Positions 1 to 9,315 of a stretch of DNA of 64,000 nucleotides are shown here, in pieces (the first letter of the stretch is position 1; every line of letters begins with the position of its first letter). The notes beneath the pieces are model-generated. The model ran no database searches. It worked only from the letters and a program-made list of their open reading frames with translations, and was not told where the DNA came from. Origin of the DNA: JAWKRB01 sp041389885. GTDB lineage: Bacteria; Myxococcota_A; Polyangia; Polyangiales; Ga0077539. The stretch spans positions 60,261 to 124,260 of the forward strand of contig JAWKRB010000025.1 of NCBI GenBank assembly GCA_041389885.1, written 5' to 3'. The position numbers and the translations under genes were made by a program.

Positions 1-2151
1 GTCCTCGCGACGATGCCGCACTGGTTCTTCCTCGCGCATCAGGCGATGACCGACATGCCCTTCGTGGCGCCGCTGACCCTGTCGATCGCGGCGCTGATGC
101 GCGCGGTCACGGTGGGAGAGGGCGGCGTCACCCCGCACCTCGTGACGCTGCTGGGCCGGCGCCTGCGCTTCTCGCTCTGGCACCTCACGCTGGGCGCCGT
201 GCTGGTCACCTGGATCCCGCAGCTGACCTACCTCCTGACGCGGCCGATGGTCGTCGCGTGCCCCGACGACGCGCGGATGCAGCAGTGCCAGGAGATGCTG
301 CGCATGAACCGCATCGGCGGCGCGCAGTTCCCGGTCGAGACGTATTTCTATGGCTCCTTCGGCAACAGCGCCGAGACCCTCGCGAGCAGCGTCCCGGGCT
401 CCCCCGCGTGGGAGCGCCTGGCGAGCGTGGTCCCGTTCTTTCCGAGCGCGGTGCAGGGGCTGCTCTGGCTCGTGGTGGGGGCGGCGGCCCTCTGGCTGCT
501 GCGCCGCGTGCGACGGGCGCGCGACCTGTACTTCGTGCTCGTGTTCTTCTGGTGCGCCATCTCGACGATGGGCAAGGGGCCCGCGGGCCTCGCGATCCCG
601 GTCGCGGTGGCGGGCACCTGGCTGATCGTGTCGGGCGAGTGGCGGCTCCTGCGTCACGCGCGGCTCCTCACGGGCTTTCTGGTGTTCTTCGCCGTGGGCA
701 TGCCCTGGTACATCGCGATCGTCGGCCGGCTCGGCAACGAGTTCATCGACCGCTTCGTGGTGCACGACATCATCAACCGCACCGTCGTCGGCGTGCACGG
801 CGACACGGGCTCGGTGCGGTACTTCCTGTGGCAGCTCGGCTACGCGATGTTCCCGTGGTCGGGCCTCGTGCCCGTCGCCCTGCTGGGCTGGCGTCAGGTC
901 GTGCCGAGCACGTCGACGCCCGAGCAGCGCCACGTGGCGCGCATCGGCGTGCTGTGGTTCCTGACCTCCTTCGTGCTCTTCTCCGCGATGATCACGAAGT
1001 TTCACCACTACATCTTCCCGGCGATCCCTGGCGCGGCGGTGATGGTGGGGCTCCTGCTCGACCGGATGCTCGGCGCCCACACGCTCCGGTACGCGCGGCA
1101 CCCCGCCGGCGCCATCGCGTCGCTCACCGCGGGCCTCGCGGCGGCGGTCGTCGGCGTCGCGAACTTTCGGGGCTCGCCCCGCGGCGCGATCCCCCACGGC
1201 GCGTCGGAGCTTCCCGCGGGGTCGATCCCCCTCGGCGTCGGGCTGCTCGCGGTGGGCGTCGGGCTCATCGCGCTCTCGTGGTGGCTCTCCCTGGGCGAAG
1301 ACACGCTGGAGAAGATCGACGGCGAGAAGCCCTCCCCGGCGCCGGAGCAGGGCGCGTCGCTGGCGGGCTTCTTTCGCCCCGACGACGCCGCCGTCGACGC
1401 GCGCGGGCACCTGTCCTCGGCGAACGCGGAGCGCTACAGCGCGGTGTCGTTCGGCGCGATGGCGCTGGGGGCGGCGGCGGTCGTGGCCTTCGTGGGCCGC
1501 GACCTGATGTACCGCGGCGAGGTCCGTCCTCCGGGGTACCAGCGCCTGCTGCAGCTCTTCACGTACCAGTACGAGCGGATGTGGCCGAGCGAGTCGTTCG
1601 ACTACGCGCCCATCATGGCGGGCTTCGCGGTGGTGGCGTCGATCACCGCCTGCGGCCTCGCGGTGCACCGCTGGCGCGCCCACGCGACGCGGGCGATGGT
1701 GGCGCTGGCGGCGGTCTGGTGCGCCTGGGCCCTCGATTTCTACATGGTCGACGTGTCGAGGCACTGGTCGCAGAGAACGCTCTTCGAGCGGTACTACCGC
1801 ATGAGGCAGCCCCGCACCTCTGAGCCCCGCGGCGGCGACGACGCGCGGTACACGCACGACATCTGCGGCGCGTACATGATGAATTGGAAGGGCGAGAACT
1901 TCTACACCGGCGGACGCTGCGCGATGCTCGACTGCGGCGACCTGCCGTTCTGCTCGAACCACGCGCGTCAGTGGATGGAGAACCACCGGGGGCAGCGGGT
2001 GTTCTTCGTGACCGAGCGCTCGCACGGGAGCTCGATCATGGCGCACGTGCGCGCCTCGGGCGGCACCGCGCGAGAGCTCACCGACGCCTGGGACCAGAAC
2101 AAATTCGTGCTCGTCGAGGCCACCGTCGGCGCGGGCTCAGGAACGCGGTGA
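1..2151 (+). CDS. GT39-type membrane glycosyltransferase, 5' end cut by window
   Basis: Integral-membrane glycosyltransferase of the PMT/ArnT (GT39) family, expected to move a sugar from a polyprenyl-phosphate donor to a lipid or protein at the periplasmic face. The frame is open from base 1, so the N-terminus with the catalytic acidic loop lies outside the window. Visible are many hydrophobic helices, the loop motif FVVHDIINRTV, and TKFHHYIFPAIPG, both shared almost word for word with the next gene. A soluble C-terminal tail (MNWKGENFYTGG) follows. It is a tandem paralogue of the gene four bases downstream. The donor and acceptor cannot be read from sequence. Confidence 0.85.
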   Translation, partial: VLATMPHWFFLAHQAMTDMPFVAPLTLSIAALMRAVTVGEGGVTPHLVTLLGRRLRFSLWHLTLGAVLVTWIPQLTYLLTRPMVVACPDDARMQQCQEMLRMNRIGGAQFPVETYFYGSFGNSAETLASSVPGSPAWERLASVVPFFPSAVQGLLWLVVGAAALWLLRRVRRARDLYFVLVFFWCAISTMGKGPAGLAIPVAVAGTWLIVSGEWRLLRHARLLTGFLVFFAVGMPWYIAIVGRLGNEFIDRFVVHDIINRTVVGVHGDTGSVRYFLWQLGYAMFPWSGLVPVALLGWRQVVPSTSTPEQRHVARIGVLWFLTSFVLFSAMITKFHHYIFPAIPGAAVMVGLLLDRMLGAHTLRYARHPAGAIASLTAGLAAAVVGVANFRGSPRGAIPHGASELPAGSIPLGVGLLAVGVGLIALSWWLSLGEDTLEKIDGEKPSPAPEQGASLAGFFRPDDAAVDARGHLSSANAERYSAVSFGAMALGAAAVVAFVGRDLMYRGEVRPPGYQRLLQLFTYQYERMWPSESFDYAPIMAGFAVVASITACGLAVHRWRAHATRAMVALAAVWCAWALDFYMVDVSRHWSQRTLFERYYRMRQPRTSEPRGGDDARYTHDICGAYMMNWKGENFYTGGRCAMLDCGDLPFCSNHARQWMENHRGQRVFFVTERSHGSSIMAHVRASGGTARELTDAWDQNKFVLVEATVGAGSGTR

Positions 2152-2155
2152 CGCC

Positions 2156-4912
2156 ATGTCGGACCCCGAGACCCCCGAGGGGCCGGCGTCGCCGGCGGTA
2201 GAAGAGGCGCCCGACGCGGCGCCCTCGACGACCGAGCCGACCGGGCCCGGCGCCGCCGAGGCCCCCGCGACGGCGGCCCCCCCGCAGGACCTCTCGGCGA
2301 GGCCGGCGCGGCGGCGGGACTACTGGATCACCTCGGTGTGCGGCGCGCTCCTCCTGGCGCTCATGCGCGTCCCTGGGCACCAGCGCTTCGGCGTGCTCGT
2401 GGGCCTCGCGCTCACGCTGGGCCTCGCGCTGGGGGTGATGGGGCTGCTCGGCGACTCGCCCCTCGACCTCCGCGGCGACGAGGCGCGCGCCCCAGAGAAC
2501 GCCCCCGCCTGGTGGCGCACCGGCGGCGGGCTCGTGGTGCTCTTCGGCGTCGCGCTCTACGTCCCGTTCGCCGGGTTCGGCCTCTGGGACCCGTGGGAGA
2601 CCCACTACTCCGAGGTCGCGCGGGAGATCCTGTCTCGCGACGACTGGATCACGCTCTGGTGGGCGCAGGAGGGCTGGTTCATGTCCAAGCCCATCCTGGT
2701 CTTCTGGATGAGCGCGCTCGGCATGGGCGCGGGCAGCGCCTTCGGCCTGCAGGTCGGCGCCGACGCGGGGCCGAGCTTTCAGGAGTGGTGCATCCGCCTC
2801 CCGATCATCGCCGCGACGCTCGCGGCCCTCTACGCGCTGTACCGCGCGGTGGCGCAGTCGTGGGGGGCGCGGGCGGGGGTGCTCGCCGCGCTGGTGCTCG
2901 CGACGATGCCCCAGTGGTTCTTCCTCGCGCATCAGGCGATGACCGACATGCCCTTCGTCGCGCCGCTGGTGATCGCGGTGTCGATGTTCATCCTCGCGGT
3001 GACCGTCGACCCCGCGCAGCTCTCGACGGCGCGGGCGGTGCGGGTCGGGGGCGTGACCCTGCGCGTCTCGCTCTGGCACCTGACCGTCGGCGCGGTGCTG
3101 GTGCTCGCCCTCCCGCAGATCGCGTACCTGCTGACGCGCTCGATGGTCACCTCGTGCCCCGCCGACGCGAACCTCGCGCAGTGCAGGCGCATGCTCGCGC
3201 TCAACCGCGTGGGCTCGATCCAGGTGCCGGTGGAGATGTTCTGGTCGGGCAGCGCCGGCAACTCCGCCGCCACGCTCGCGAGCTCGGTGCAGGGGTCGCC
3301 GGTGTGGGAGCGCGTCGCCAGCCACACGCGCTTCTTCCCCTCGGTGCTCCAGGGCGTCGTCTGGCTCGCGGTGCTCCACCAGGCCCTCGAGGGGCTGCGA
3401 CGCGAGCGCTCGCTGCGCGGGCTCTACTTCGTGCTGTTCTACGTCGGGTGCGCGGTGTCGACGATGGGCAAGGGGCCGGCGGGGCTGGCCATCCCCGGCG
3501 CCGTCGCCGCGCTGCACTTCGCGGCGACGCGGCGCTGGCGCGAGCTCACGGAGATTCGCCTGGGGCTCGGCGTGCTGGTGTTCCTCGTGGTGGGGATGCC
3601 CTGGTACGTCGCGATCTACGGCCGCCTCGGCGACGATTTCATCCAGCGCTTCGTGGTGCACGACATCATCAACCGCACGGTGCTGGGCGTGCACGGCGAC
3701 ACCGGGTCGGTGCGCTACTTCTTGTGGCAGCTCGGGTACGCGATGTTCCCGTGGACCGGCCTCGTGCCCGTGGCGCTGATGGGCGCGCTCCGGCTCCTGC
3801 CCGCCGACGCGACGCGGGCGCAGCGCGACGTCGCGCGCGTCGGCGTGCTGTGGTTCCTCATGGCCTTCGTGCTGTTCTCGGCGATGGCCACGAAGTTTCA
3901 CCACTACATCTTCCCGGCGATCCCCGGCGCGGCGCTGGTGGTGGGGCTGCTCCTGCACTCGATCCTGCCGCCCGAGACCGAGCTGCGCATCGACCGGCGA
4001 GACGTCGCGCGCCTCGCGGCGCAGGCCCTCGGGGCGGCGCTCGTCGCGATGGGGGCGGCGCGCTGCGTCGGTCACCTCAGCGGCCGGGTGCGCCCTGGCG
4101 CGCAGCACGTCGGCGCGCCCGCCCTGGGCGCGGCGATGCTCGCCCTCGGCCTGGCCGCGCTCCTCGCCTCGCTCCGAGGAGCCCGCGACGAGCGGCCCGC
4201 CGACGACGCCGCCCGGCTCCGCGCGGCGAACCTGGGCGCCATCGGGCTCAGCGCCGCGGCCCTGGTCGGGATCGTCGGGAGAGACCTGGCGACGAGCCGC
4301 TCGGTGCCGCCCGGGTCCGAGCGGCTGATTCACCTCTTCGTCTACAACTACGACCGCGCGTGGCCGGTGAGCTACCTCAACCACCAGCCGATGCTGCTGG
4401 GCTGGGGCGTCGTCGCCGCGCTGATGTTGGCCTGCCTAGCCGCGCCCCGCGCGAAGGCCTGGGCCGCGCGGGGGATCACCGTCGTCGCGGCGCTCTTCGC
4501 GGCGTGGTCCCTCGACGTGTACATGATCGACGTGACGCCGCACTGGTCGCAGCGCCCGCTCTTCGAGCGCTACTACGCCGAGCGCCGGCCCTCCACCGCC
4601 GACCCGCGCTTTCCCTTCGACCCCATCGTCGCGCACCAGATGAACTGGAAGGGGGAGAACTTCTACACCGGCAACCGCGTCGTCGCGGAGGAGTGCGGGC
4701 TGAAGTACTGCACGGGCTCGACCTCGCAGTTCATGCGCGAGCACCCGAACCAGCGCATGTTCTTCATCACCGAGCACTCGCGGGTGCGGGGGCTGCTCTC
4801 GTCGATTCGCGCGCAGGGCGGCGAAGGGCGCGAGCTGACCACCGAGGCCGAGAACAACAAGTTCGTGCTCGTGCTGGCCGACCTCGGCGCGTCGGCGCCG
4901 GGTCGCCGATGA
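2156..4912 (+). CDS. GT39-type membrane glycosyltransferase (tandem paralogue)
   Basis: Complete 918-residue paralogue of the preceding gene. An Ala/Pro/Glu-rich cytoplasmic N-terminus (about residues 1-50) is followed by membrane helices. The first large periplasmic loop has LWDPWETHYSEVAREIL, with D145 and E148 in the position of the catalytic acidic residues of PMT/ArnT enzymes. FVVHDIINRTVLGVHGDTGS and TKFHHYIFPAIPG are shared with the upstream copy. The C-terminal soluble segment again has MNWKGENFYTGN. The start ATG lies four bases after the upstream stop, so the two copies are probably cotranscribed. The family is well supported; the substrate is unknown. Confidence 0.88.
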   Translation: MSDPETPEGPASPAVEEAPDAAPSTTEPTGPGAAEAPATAAPPQDLSARPARRRDYWITSVCGALLLALMRVPGHQRFGVLVGLALTLGLALGVMGLLGDSPLDLRGDEARAPENAPAWWRTGGGLVVLFGVALYVPFAGFGLWDPWETHYSEVAREILSRDDWITLWWAQEGWFMSKPILVFWMSALGMGAGSAFGLQVGADAGPSFQEWCIRLPIIAATLAALYALYRAVAQSWGARAGVLAALVLATMPQWFFLAHQAMTDMPFVAPLVIAVSMFILAVTVDPAQLSTARAVRVGGVTLRVSLWHLTVGAVLVLALPQIAYLLTRSMVTSCPADANLAQCRRMLALNRVGSIQVPVEMFWSGSAGNSAATLASSVQGSPVWERVASHTRFFPSVLQGVVWLAVLHQALEGLRRERSLRGLYFVLFYVGCAVSTMGKGPAGLAIPGAVAALHFAATRRWRELTEIRLGLGVLVFLVVGMPWYVAIYGRLGDDFIQRFVVHDIINRTVLGVHGDTGSVRYFLWQLGYAMFPWTGLVPVALMGALRLLPADATRAQRDVARVGVLWFLMAFVLFSAMATKFHHYIFPAIPGAALVVGLLLHSILPPETELRIDRRDVARLAAQALGAALVAMGAARCVGHLSGRVRPGAQHVGAPALGAAMLALGLAALLASLRGARDERPADDAARLRAANLGAIGLSAAALVGIVGRDLATSRSVPPGSERLIHLFVYNYDRAWPVSYLNHQPMLLGWGVVAALMLACLAAPRAKAWAARGITVVAALFAAWSLDVYMIDVTPHWSQRPLFERYYAERRPSTADPRFPFDPIVAHQMNWKGENFYTGNRVVAEECGLKYCTGSTSQFMREHPNQRMFFITEHSRVRGLLSSIRAQGGEGRELTTEAENNKFVLVLADLGASAPGRR

Positions 4913-5694
4913 CGCTGCCCGACGCAGATCTCCGAGAGATCCGCGCGGCGGTCGAGCGCGCGCTCCGCGCCGCGGGCGAGGACACCGACGCGTCGACCGG
5001 CATCGCCGAGGAGATCCAGCCCTTCGCCGAGGCGGCGGCGAGGCGCGCCCGAGACGACGACGAGAGCGCGGCGCGGGAGCTGCGCTCGGTCGCCTGGCTC
5101 CTCGCGTACCGCGCGGGCGACCAGGGGCTCACGGCGCTCTCGCTCGAGGCGCTGCTGCGCGCGTGGGCCGAGCGCGCCGAGCCCGCCGCCGCCGCGACCC
5201 TCGCCGGCGTGCGCGACCTCGTGACCGACGGCTTCGCCCGTGGCCGCGAGGACCGCGCGCGCGCCGAGCACCTGCGCGTCCACGCGGAGTCGATCCCGCT
5301 GATCACCCTCGCGCCGCGCGCGCACCTGCTCGTCGCCGCCGAGCCCCTCGACGCGGCGGGCGCGGAGCTCGTGGCCGAGCGCGTGGGCGCGTCGCTGCTG
5401 CGCGCCGAGGCGCGCGCGATCCTGCTGCACCTGCACGCGCTGAGCCCCCCGCGCCTCGACGTGCTCGCGGCGCTCTGGGGCATCGCGTCGAGCGCGCGGA
5501 TGCTCGGGTGCGCCTGCGTGGTCTCGGGCGCGCGGCAGGCGCTCACCGAGGCCCTGGAGGAGGGAGCGCTGCCTCGCGAGCCCGCGGTCTTCGTCGACGA
5601 CGAGGCCGCGGCGGTGCACGAGGTCATCGCCCTCGCCGACGGGCTCGTCGGGGCGGTGCCCGCGCCGCTGCGCTGGATGCGCGGGCGGCGCTGA
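4909..5694 (+). CDS. STAS-domain protein (RsbR/anti-anti-sigma-like)
   Basis: A 261-residue soluble protein. The ATG overlaps the glycosyltransferase stop (ATGA), so it is translationally coupled to it. The N-terminal half (about 1-120) is helical and charge-rich. The C-terminal part, from about SIPLITLAPRAHLLVAAEPL to VVSGARQALTEAL, follows the pattern of a STAS domain of the RsbR type: a beta strand, 'the value of the self' segment, then helix-strand repeats. The usual phosphorylatable Ser/Thr of RsbS/RsbR is not obvious; LHALSPPRLDV occupies that place. A regulatory or stress-sensing role is inferred from the fold only. No sigma factor or kinase partner is adjacent. Confidence 0.55.
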   Translation: MTLPDADLREIRAAVERALRAAGEDTDASTGIAEEIQPFAEAAARRARDDDESAARELRSVAWLLAYRAGDQGLTALSLEALLRAWAERAEPAAAATLAGVRDLVTDGFARGREDRARAEHLRVHAESIPLITLAPRAHLLVAAEPLDAAGAELVAERVGASLLRAEARAILLHLHALSPPRLDVLAALWGIASSARMLGCACVVSGARQALTEALEEGALPREPAVFVDDEAAAVHEVIALADGLVGAVPAPLRWMRGRR

Positions 5695-5697
5695 CCC

Positions 5698-7698
5698 TCA
5701 GAACGCCGTCGGGGCGGCGGGGTCGAAGAGCGCGTCGAGGCGCCCTCGCCAGGCCGCGCCGCCGCGCTGGACCGTGACGACCTCGCCGGCCTCTCCGTCG
5801 AAGGTGACGAGGTCGCCCCGGTGCTCGCAAGCGTCTCGCGCGAGGGCGAAGCCCCCGAGGCCGCCCGCGGCGAGCACGCCGTCGGCGCCGCCGTCGCAGA
5901 GCCGCCCGCTCGCGCCGCCCCGGGTCGCCACGACGAAGACCTCGCCCGTGGCGCCGACGTGCATCGAGCCCCCCGCGGCCGCGACGACGCGGGCGCTCCA
6001 GTGTCGGCCGCCGTCGTCGCTCAGCGCGAAGAGGCTCCGCCCGAGCACCGCGACGCGGTCGGCGCCGTCCCACGCGAGCAGCGTGCGCCCCCCGCTCCAT
6101 CGCGGACGGGTGACGACGGGGCACGGCGCGTCGGCGCCGACCCGCAGCCAGCTCGCGCCCGCGTCGTCGCTGCGCCAGAGCCCGAACTCCCCGTCCATCG
6201 CGAGCGCGCGACCGCGGCGCACCACGAGGTGGGTCACGCCGACCTCGTCGCCGCCGGGCCGCGCGGTGGTCCCGAGCCGGGGGATCCACTGCGCGCCGTC
6301 GTCGTCTGAGGTCCACACGCCGCCGCGGAGCACGATCCAGCGATCGCCCACGGAGTGCACGCTGGGCGCCTCTTCGAAGCTGCCCCGACCGAGGGGCGCC
6401 GGGAGCGTGGTGAGCCCCCGGGCGTCGCCCATCACCGCGCCCCGCTCGCTCAGGGCGAGCACCGTCCCGCGGTCGTTCATCCCCATCGCGATCACGCGCC
6501 CCACGCCCTGCGGGACCTCGGCGTGCCCCCAGCTCGCGCCGTCGTCGTCGGTGACCACCACCCGCGCCGTGTCGGTCGCGACGGCGACGCGGCGACCGCG
6601 CGCCGCGACCGCCAGCAGCGAGGTCGCCGACCACGGGCGTTGCCACCGCTCGCGCCACGCGCCGTCGAAGCCGCCGCGCCAGAGACCCTGGAGGTCGATC
6701 GCCCACAGCGTCCCGTCCTCGTACGCGTCGATGCGCAGAGGGATCGAGCCGCTCGGGAGGGCGCCGAGCGCGTGCAGTCCGTCGTCGTCGACGCGAAAGA
6801 GCGCGCGTCCCGCGCTGGCGAAGAAGCGCGCGCGCCCCGCCGACACGATCTCCTGCGGCGCGTCGTCGCGGCTGCGCGACCACGGGAGCCAGGTCGATCG
6901 CTCCAGCGCGCCCCGCGCGTCGACCCGCAGCAGCGCCCCCGCGTCGGCGAAGCGCCAGCCCTGCGCCTGCCCCGGCGTCGACGCGATGGGCAGCAGCTGG
7001 TCGTGCGCGACCACACGCCAGCGCGGAGGATCGTTGCCCTCGTCGAGCCGCAGCAGCCTGCCCCTGTGCCGCAGCGCGCCGGGCGAGGGCGCCTCGGCGC
7101 CGTTCACCGCCGAGGCCCAGGTCTCTCCGCCCGGGCCCGAGAACACGTCGCTCACGCCTCGAAGCCGCGGGAGCACGGACCAGCGGCGCCCCTCGTCCCG
7201 CGACCTCGCGACCACGCCCCTCCCTCCCCAGAGCCAGAGGTCGCGTCCGTGCGCGCGAATCCTGCCGTCGGCGCCGAGCTCCTCCGCGGGCACGCCCGCG
7301 GCCTCGAGGGCCTCGCAGTCGTCGTCGTCTCTCGTCGTGCGCCAGATCGTCGGCCGTCGCTCGCTGTAGCCGAAGAGCAGCACGTGCGTGGGCGACACGG
7401 CCACGTCGAGCGCGGCGTCGCCCTCGCCGATCTCCCCCGCGCAGAGCGGCCAGACGCCCTCGTCGTCGACGAGGTATCCGCGCTCGCCCGCGACCACGGC
7501 GACGGAGTCGGCGCGCCGCGCCGCGAGGGCGCGCACCGGGGAGGGGAGCGCGTCGCGCACGAGCGCTCGCCACGGCGCCGCGGCGCGGGCCGGCGCGGCG
7601 AGCGGCGCGACCCGAGGGGCGGCGCGAGGCGCCGGGGTTCGCGCGCAGGCGGCGGCGAGGAGCGCGAGCAGGGGCCAGGCGCGCGCCGCGGCGCTCAC
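5698..7698 (-). CDS. Exported lipoprotein with BNR/Ycf48-like repeats
   Basis: About 666 residues, read from a GTG (7698-7696) that overlaps the stop of the gene upstream (GTGA). The N-terminus is a lipoprotein signal ending LLALLAAAC, with lipid Cys about residue 18. The body is a series of short repeats with aromatic/Asp patterns such as RSRDEGRRWSVLPRL, TDDDGASWGHAEV, TSDDGAQWIPRL, RSDDAGASWLRVG and LSDDGGRHWSARV. These are Asp-box (BNR) blades, so a six- or seven-bladed beta-propeller on the cell surface or in the periplasm is expected. The enzyme activity, if any, cannot be inferred. The frame stays open far upstream of this start only because of GC bias. Confidence 0.75.
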   Translation of the reverse strand: MSAAARAWPLLALLAAACARTPAPRAAPRVAPLAAPARAAAPWRALVRDALPSPVRALAARRADSVAVVAGERGYLVDDEGVWPLCAGEIGEGDAALDVAVSPTHVLLFGYSERRPTIWRTTRDDDDCEALEAAGVPAEELGADGRIRAHGRDLWLWGGRGVVARSRDEGRRWSVLPRLRGVSDVFSGPGGETWASAVNGAEAPSPGALRHRGRLLRLDEGNDPPRWRVVAHDQLLPIASTPGQAQGWRFADAGALLRVDARGALERSTWLPWSRSRDDAPQEIVSAGRARFFASAGRALFRVDDDGLHALGALPSGSIPLRIDAYEDGTLWAIDLQGLWRGGFDGAWRERWQRPWSATSLLAVAARGRRVAVATDTARVVVTDDDGASWGHAEVPQGVGRVIAMGMNDRGTVLALSERGAVMGDARGLTTLPAPLGRGSFEEAPSVHSVGDRWIVLRGGVWTSDDDGAQWIPRLGTTARPGGDEVGVTHLVVRRGRALAMDGEFGLWRSDDAGASWLRVGADAPCPVVTRPRWSGGRTLLAWDGADRVAVLGRSLFALSDDGGRHWSARVVAAAGGSMHVGATGEVFVVATRGGASGRLCDGGADGVLAAGGLGGFALARDACEHRGDLVTFDGEAGEVVTVQRGGAAWRGRLDALFDPAAPTAF

Positions 7699-9269
7699 CG
7701 TCCGCCTCGAAGGTCGTGGTCGCGGCAGGCGCGCTCGAACGCGTCGCGCCAGGGGCTCACCACGTCGTCGTCGTCGGCGCCCTCGAGCCCCGCCTCCCGC
7801 AGGCCGCGCAGCGCGTCGGGGCAACCCTCGACGGTGGCGAAGGTCGCCCACGCCGTCGCGGACCACGCGAGCCCACGCTCGGCGCGCACCGGCTCGGCGC
7901 CAGACCGCCCTCGTCGCACCACCCGCGCGACGAGCGCCCGCGCGGCGTCGGTCGGGAGCGCCGCGAGGCCGGCTCCGCCGAGCGACGCGACCTCCCTCGC
8001 CGCGCGCTCGTCGCTGCCGCGCTCGAACACGTCGTCGAGGCAGGGCGAGTCGGCGCACGGCGTCGCGTCGAGGGCCTCGACCCAGCGCGCGGCGTCGTCG
8101 CCGCTCACGGTCGGGTGCGCGGTCGACGCGGTGGCGGCGGCGAAGCCCCGAAGCGCCTGCACCGCGCGCCGCCGCCCGTCGGGGGTCGAGGGCGCGAACG
8201 CGCCGACGACGCGCGCGGAGTAGAGCACCAGCGCGTCGCGAGACCCAGGCGCCGCGAGGGCCGCGACGCTGTCGTCGAAGAGCGTGGGGTCGCGCCACCT
8301 CAGGCGCGCGGTGATGAGCGGCCACCCCCGCGCGCCCGCGGCCGTCGCGAGCCGCCGCGCCGAGCGCGAGAGCCCCGGCGAGGCCTGGAGCCACGGCGCG
8401 TAGCGCGCGGCGAGGTTCAGCGCCAGGACCAACACGCCGTCGCGGCCCGGCGCGCGGCGGTCGAGGATGGCCGCGAGGATCCCCTCGGCCTCCGCGCCCC
8501 GCGCGGCGCCCGAGAGACCGAAGGCGAGGGTGAGGGGCGTGGCGGCGAGCCAGGCGTTCCCGAGCCAGCGGCGGGAGGAGAACACCGCCATGGCCATGCC
8601 GCGACGCTCTCGAAGCGCTTGTGCCGCAGCGGCCTGTGCGCGAGGCAGCACCATCGCCGCGGCGACGCAGGGCGCGGGCGGCGCCGTCCCCGGGCCCACG
8701 CTCAAGCCCTGCAGCACGAGGTCGGTGAAGGCGTCTCGCTGGCTCGCGGGGAGCCGCAGCACGGCGCCGCACACGCTCGGCCGCTGCCCCGCCGCGAAGG
8801 CCGCGCGCAGGGGCGGCCCCGCGCTCGACGGCGACCACATCGCCACCCTGTCGGGCGTCTGCGACTCGAGGGCGGCCTGCGCGAGCACGTCGGCGCGGGC
8901 CTCGCGGTCGGCGCCGCTCCAGCGCAGCCACCCCGAGAGCCAGCGGGCGTTCTCGATGGGGCGCTCGAGGAGCGGGAGGTACGACGCCTCGCCCCCCATC
9001 TGCGCGACGAGGCGGTGGAGCAGCACCCGGTCGAGCCCGCTCCGCGGGGCGTCTTCGCGCGAGAGCAGGGCCACGGCCTCGGCGGTGAGCTCGTCGGCGA
9101 GGCCGCGGGCCTCGGGCGCGTCGACGTTCCACCCCGCGGCGTCGAGGCCCGCGTACCAGCGCGCGCGGAGCGCCGCGACCTGGGCGGCGAGGGGGGGCTC
9201 CGTGTTCGGGCGCGGCGGGGCCGCCCCTCGAACCTGCAGGAGCGCGGTCATCGCGAGGGCCGCGAGCAC
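7695..9269 (-). CDS. Exported hypothetical protein, alanine-rich helical
   Basis: A 524-residue protein I do not recognise. It begins at GTG 9269 with a short hydrophobic N-terminus (LAALAMTALLQV) that could be a signal peptide. The rest is Ala/Arg-rich and mainly helical, without obvious catalytic motifs; a helical-repeat architecture is possible. Its stop overlaps the GTG of the BNR lipoprotein downstream, so the two are translationally coupled and probably work together. A TAGACT box six bases before the GTG supports this start and a leaderless message. The internal ATG at 9251 is the alternative start. Confidence 0.6.
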   Translation of the reverse strand: MLAALAMTALLQVRGAAPPRPNTEPPLAAQVAALRARWYAGLDAAGWNVDAPEARGLADELTAEAVALLSREDAPRSGLDRVLLHRLVAQMGGEASYLPLLERPIENARWLSGWLRWSGADREARADVLAQAALESQTPDRVAMWSPSSAGPPLRAAFAAGQRPSVCGAVLRLPASQRDAFTDLVLQGLSVGPGTAPPAPCVAAAMVLPRAQAAAAQALRERRGMAMAVFSSRRWLGNAWLAATPLTLAFGLSGAARGAEAEGILAAILDRRAPGRDGVLVLALNLAARYAPWLQASPGLSRSARRLATAAGARGWPLITARLRWRDPTLFDDSVAALAAPGSRDALVLYSARVVGAFAPSTPDGRRRAVQALRGFAAATASTAHPTVSGDDAARWVEALDATPCADSPCLDDVFERGSDERAAREVASLGGAGLAALPTDAARALVARVVRRGRSGAEPVRAERGLAWSATAWATFATVEGCPDALRGLREAGLEGADDDDVVSPWRDAFERACRDHDLRGGR

Positions 9270-9275
9270 CGCGCG

Positions 9276-9299
9276 AGTCTACACCGATCGCGCTAGAGT
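9276..9299. promoter_or_regulatory. Back-to-back -10 elements for lysC and the minus-strand pair
   Basis: TAGACT on the minus strand (9281-9276) lies 6 nt before the GTG at 9269. TAGAGT on the plus strand (9294-9299) lies 16 nt before the lysC ATG. No clear -35 box is seen on either side. The 46-bp divergent gap has room for little else. This is inference from position and match to TAnnnT. Confidence 0.45.
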
Positions 9300-9315
9300 C
9301 CGCGCCGGAGCGTAC

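Noticed and set aside
2078..4384. A 768-codon minus-strand open frame antisense to the second glycosyltransferase
   Set aside because: Arg/Glu/His-rich composition typical of an antisense shadow of GC-rich coding DNA; no domain visible.
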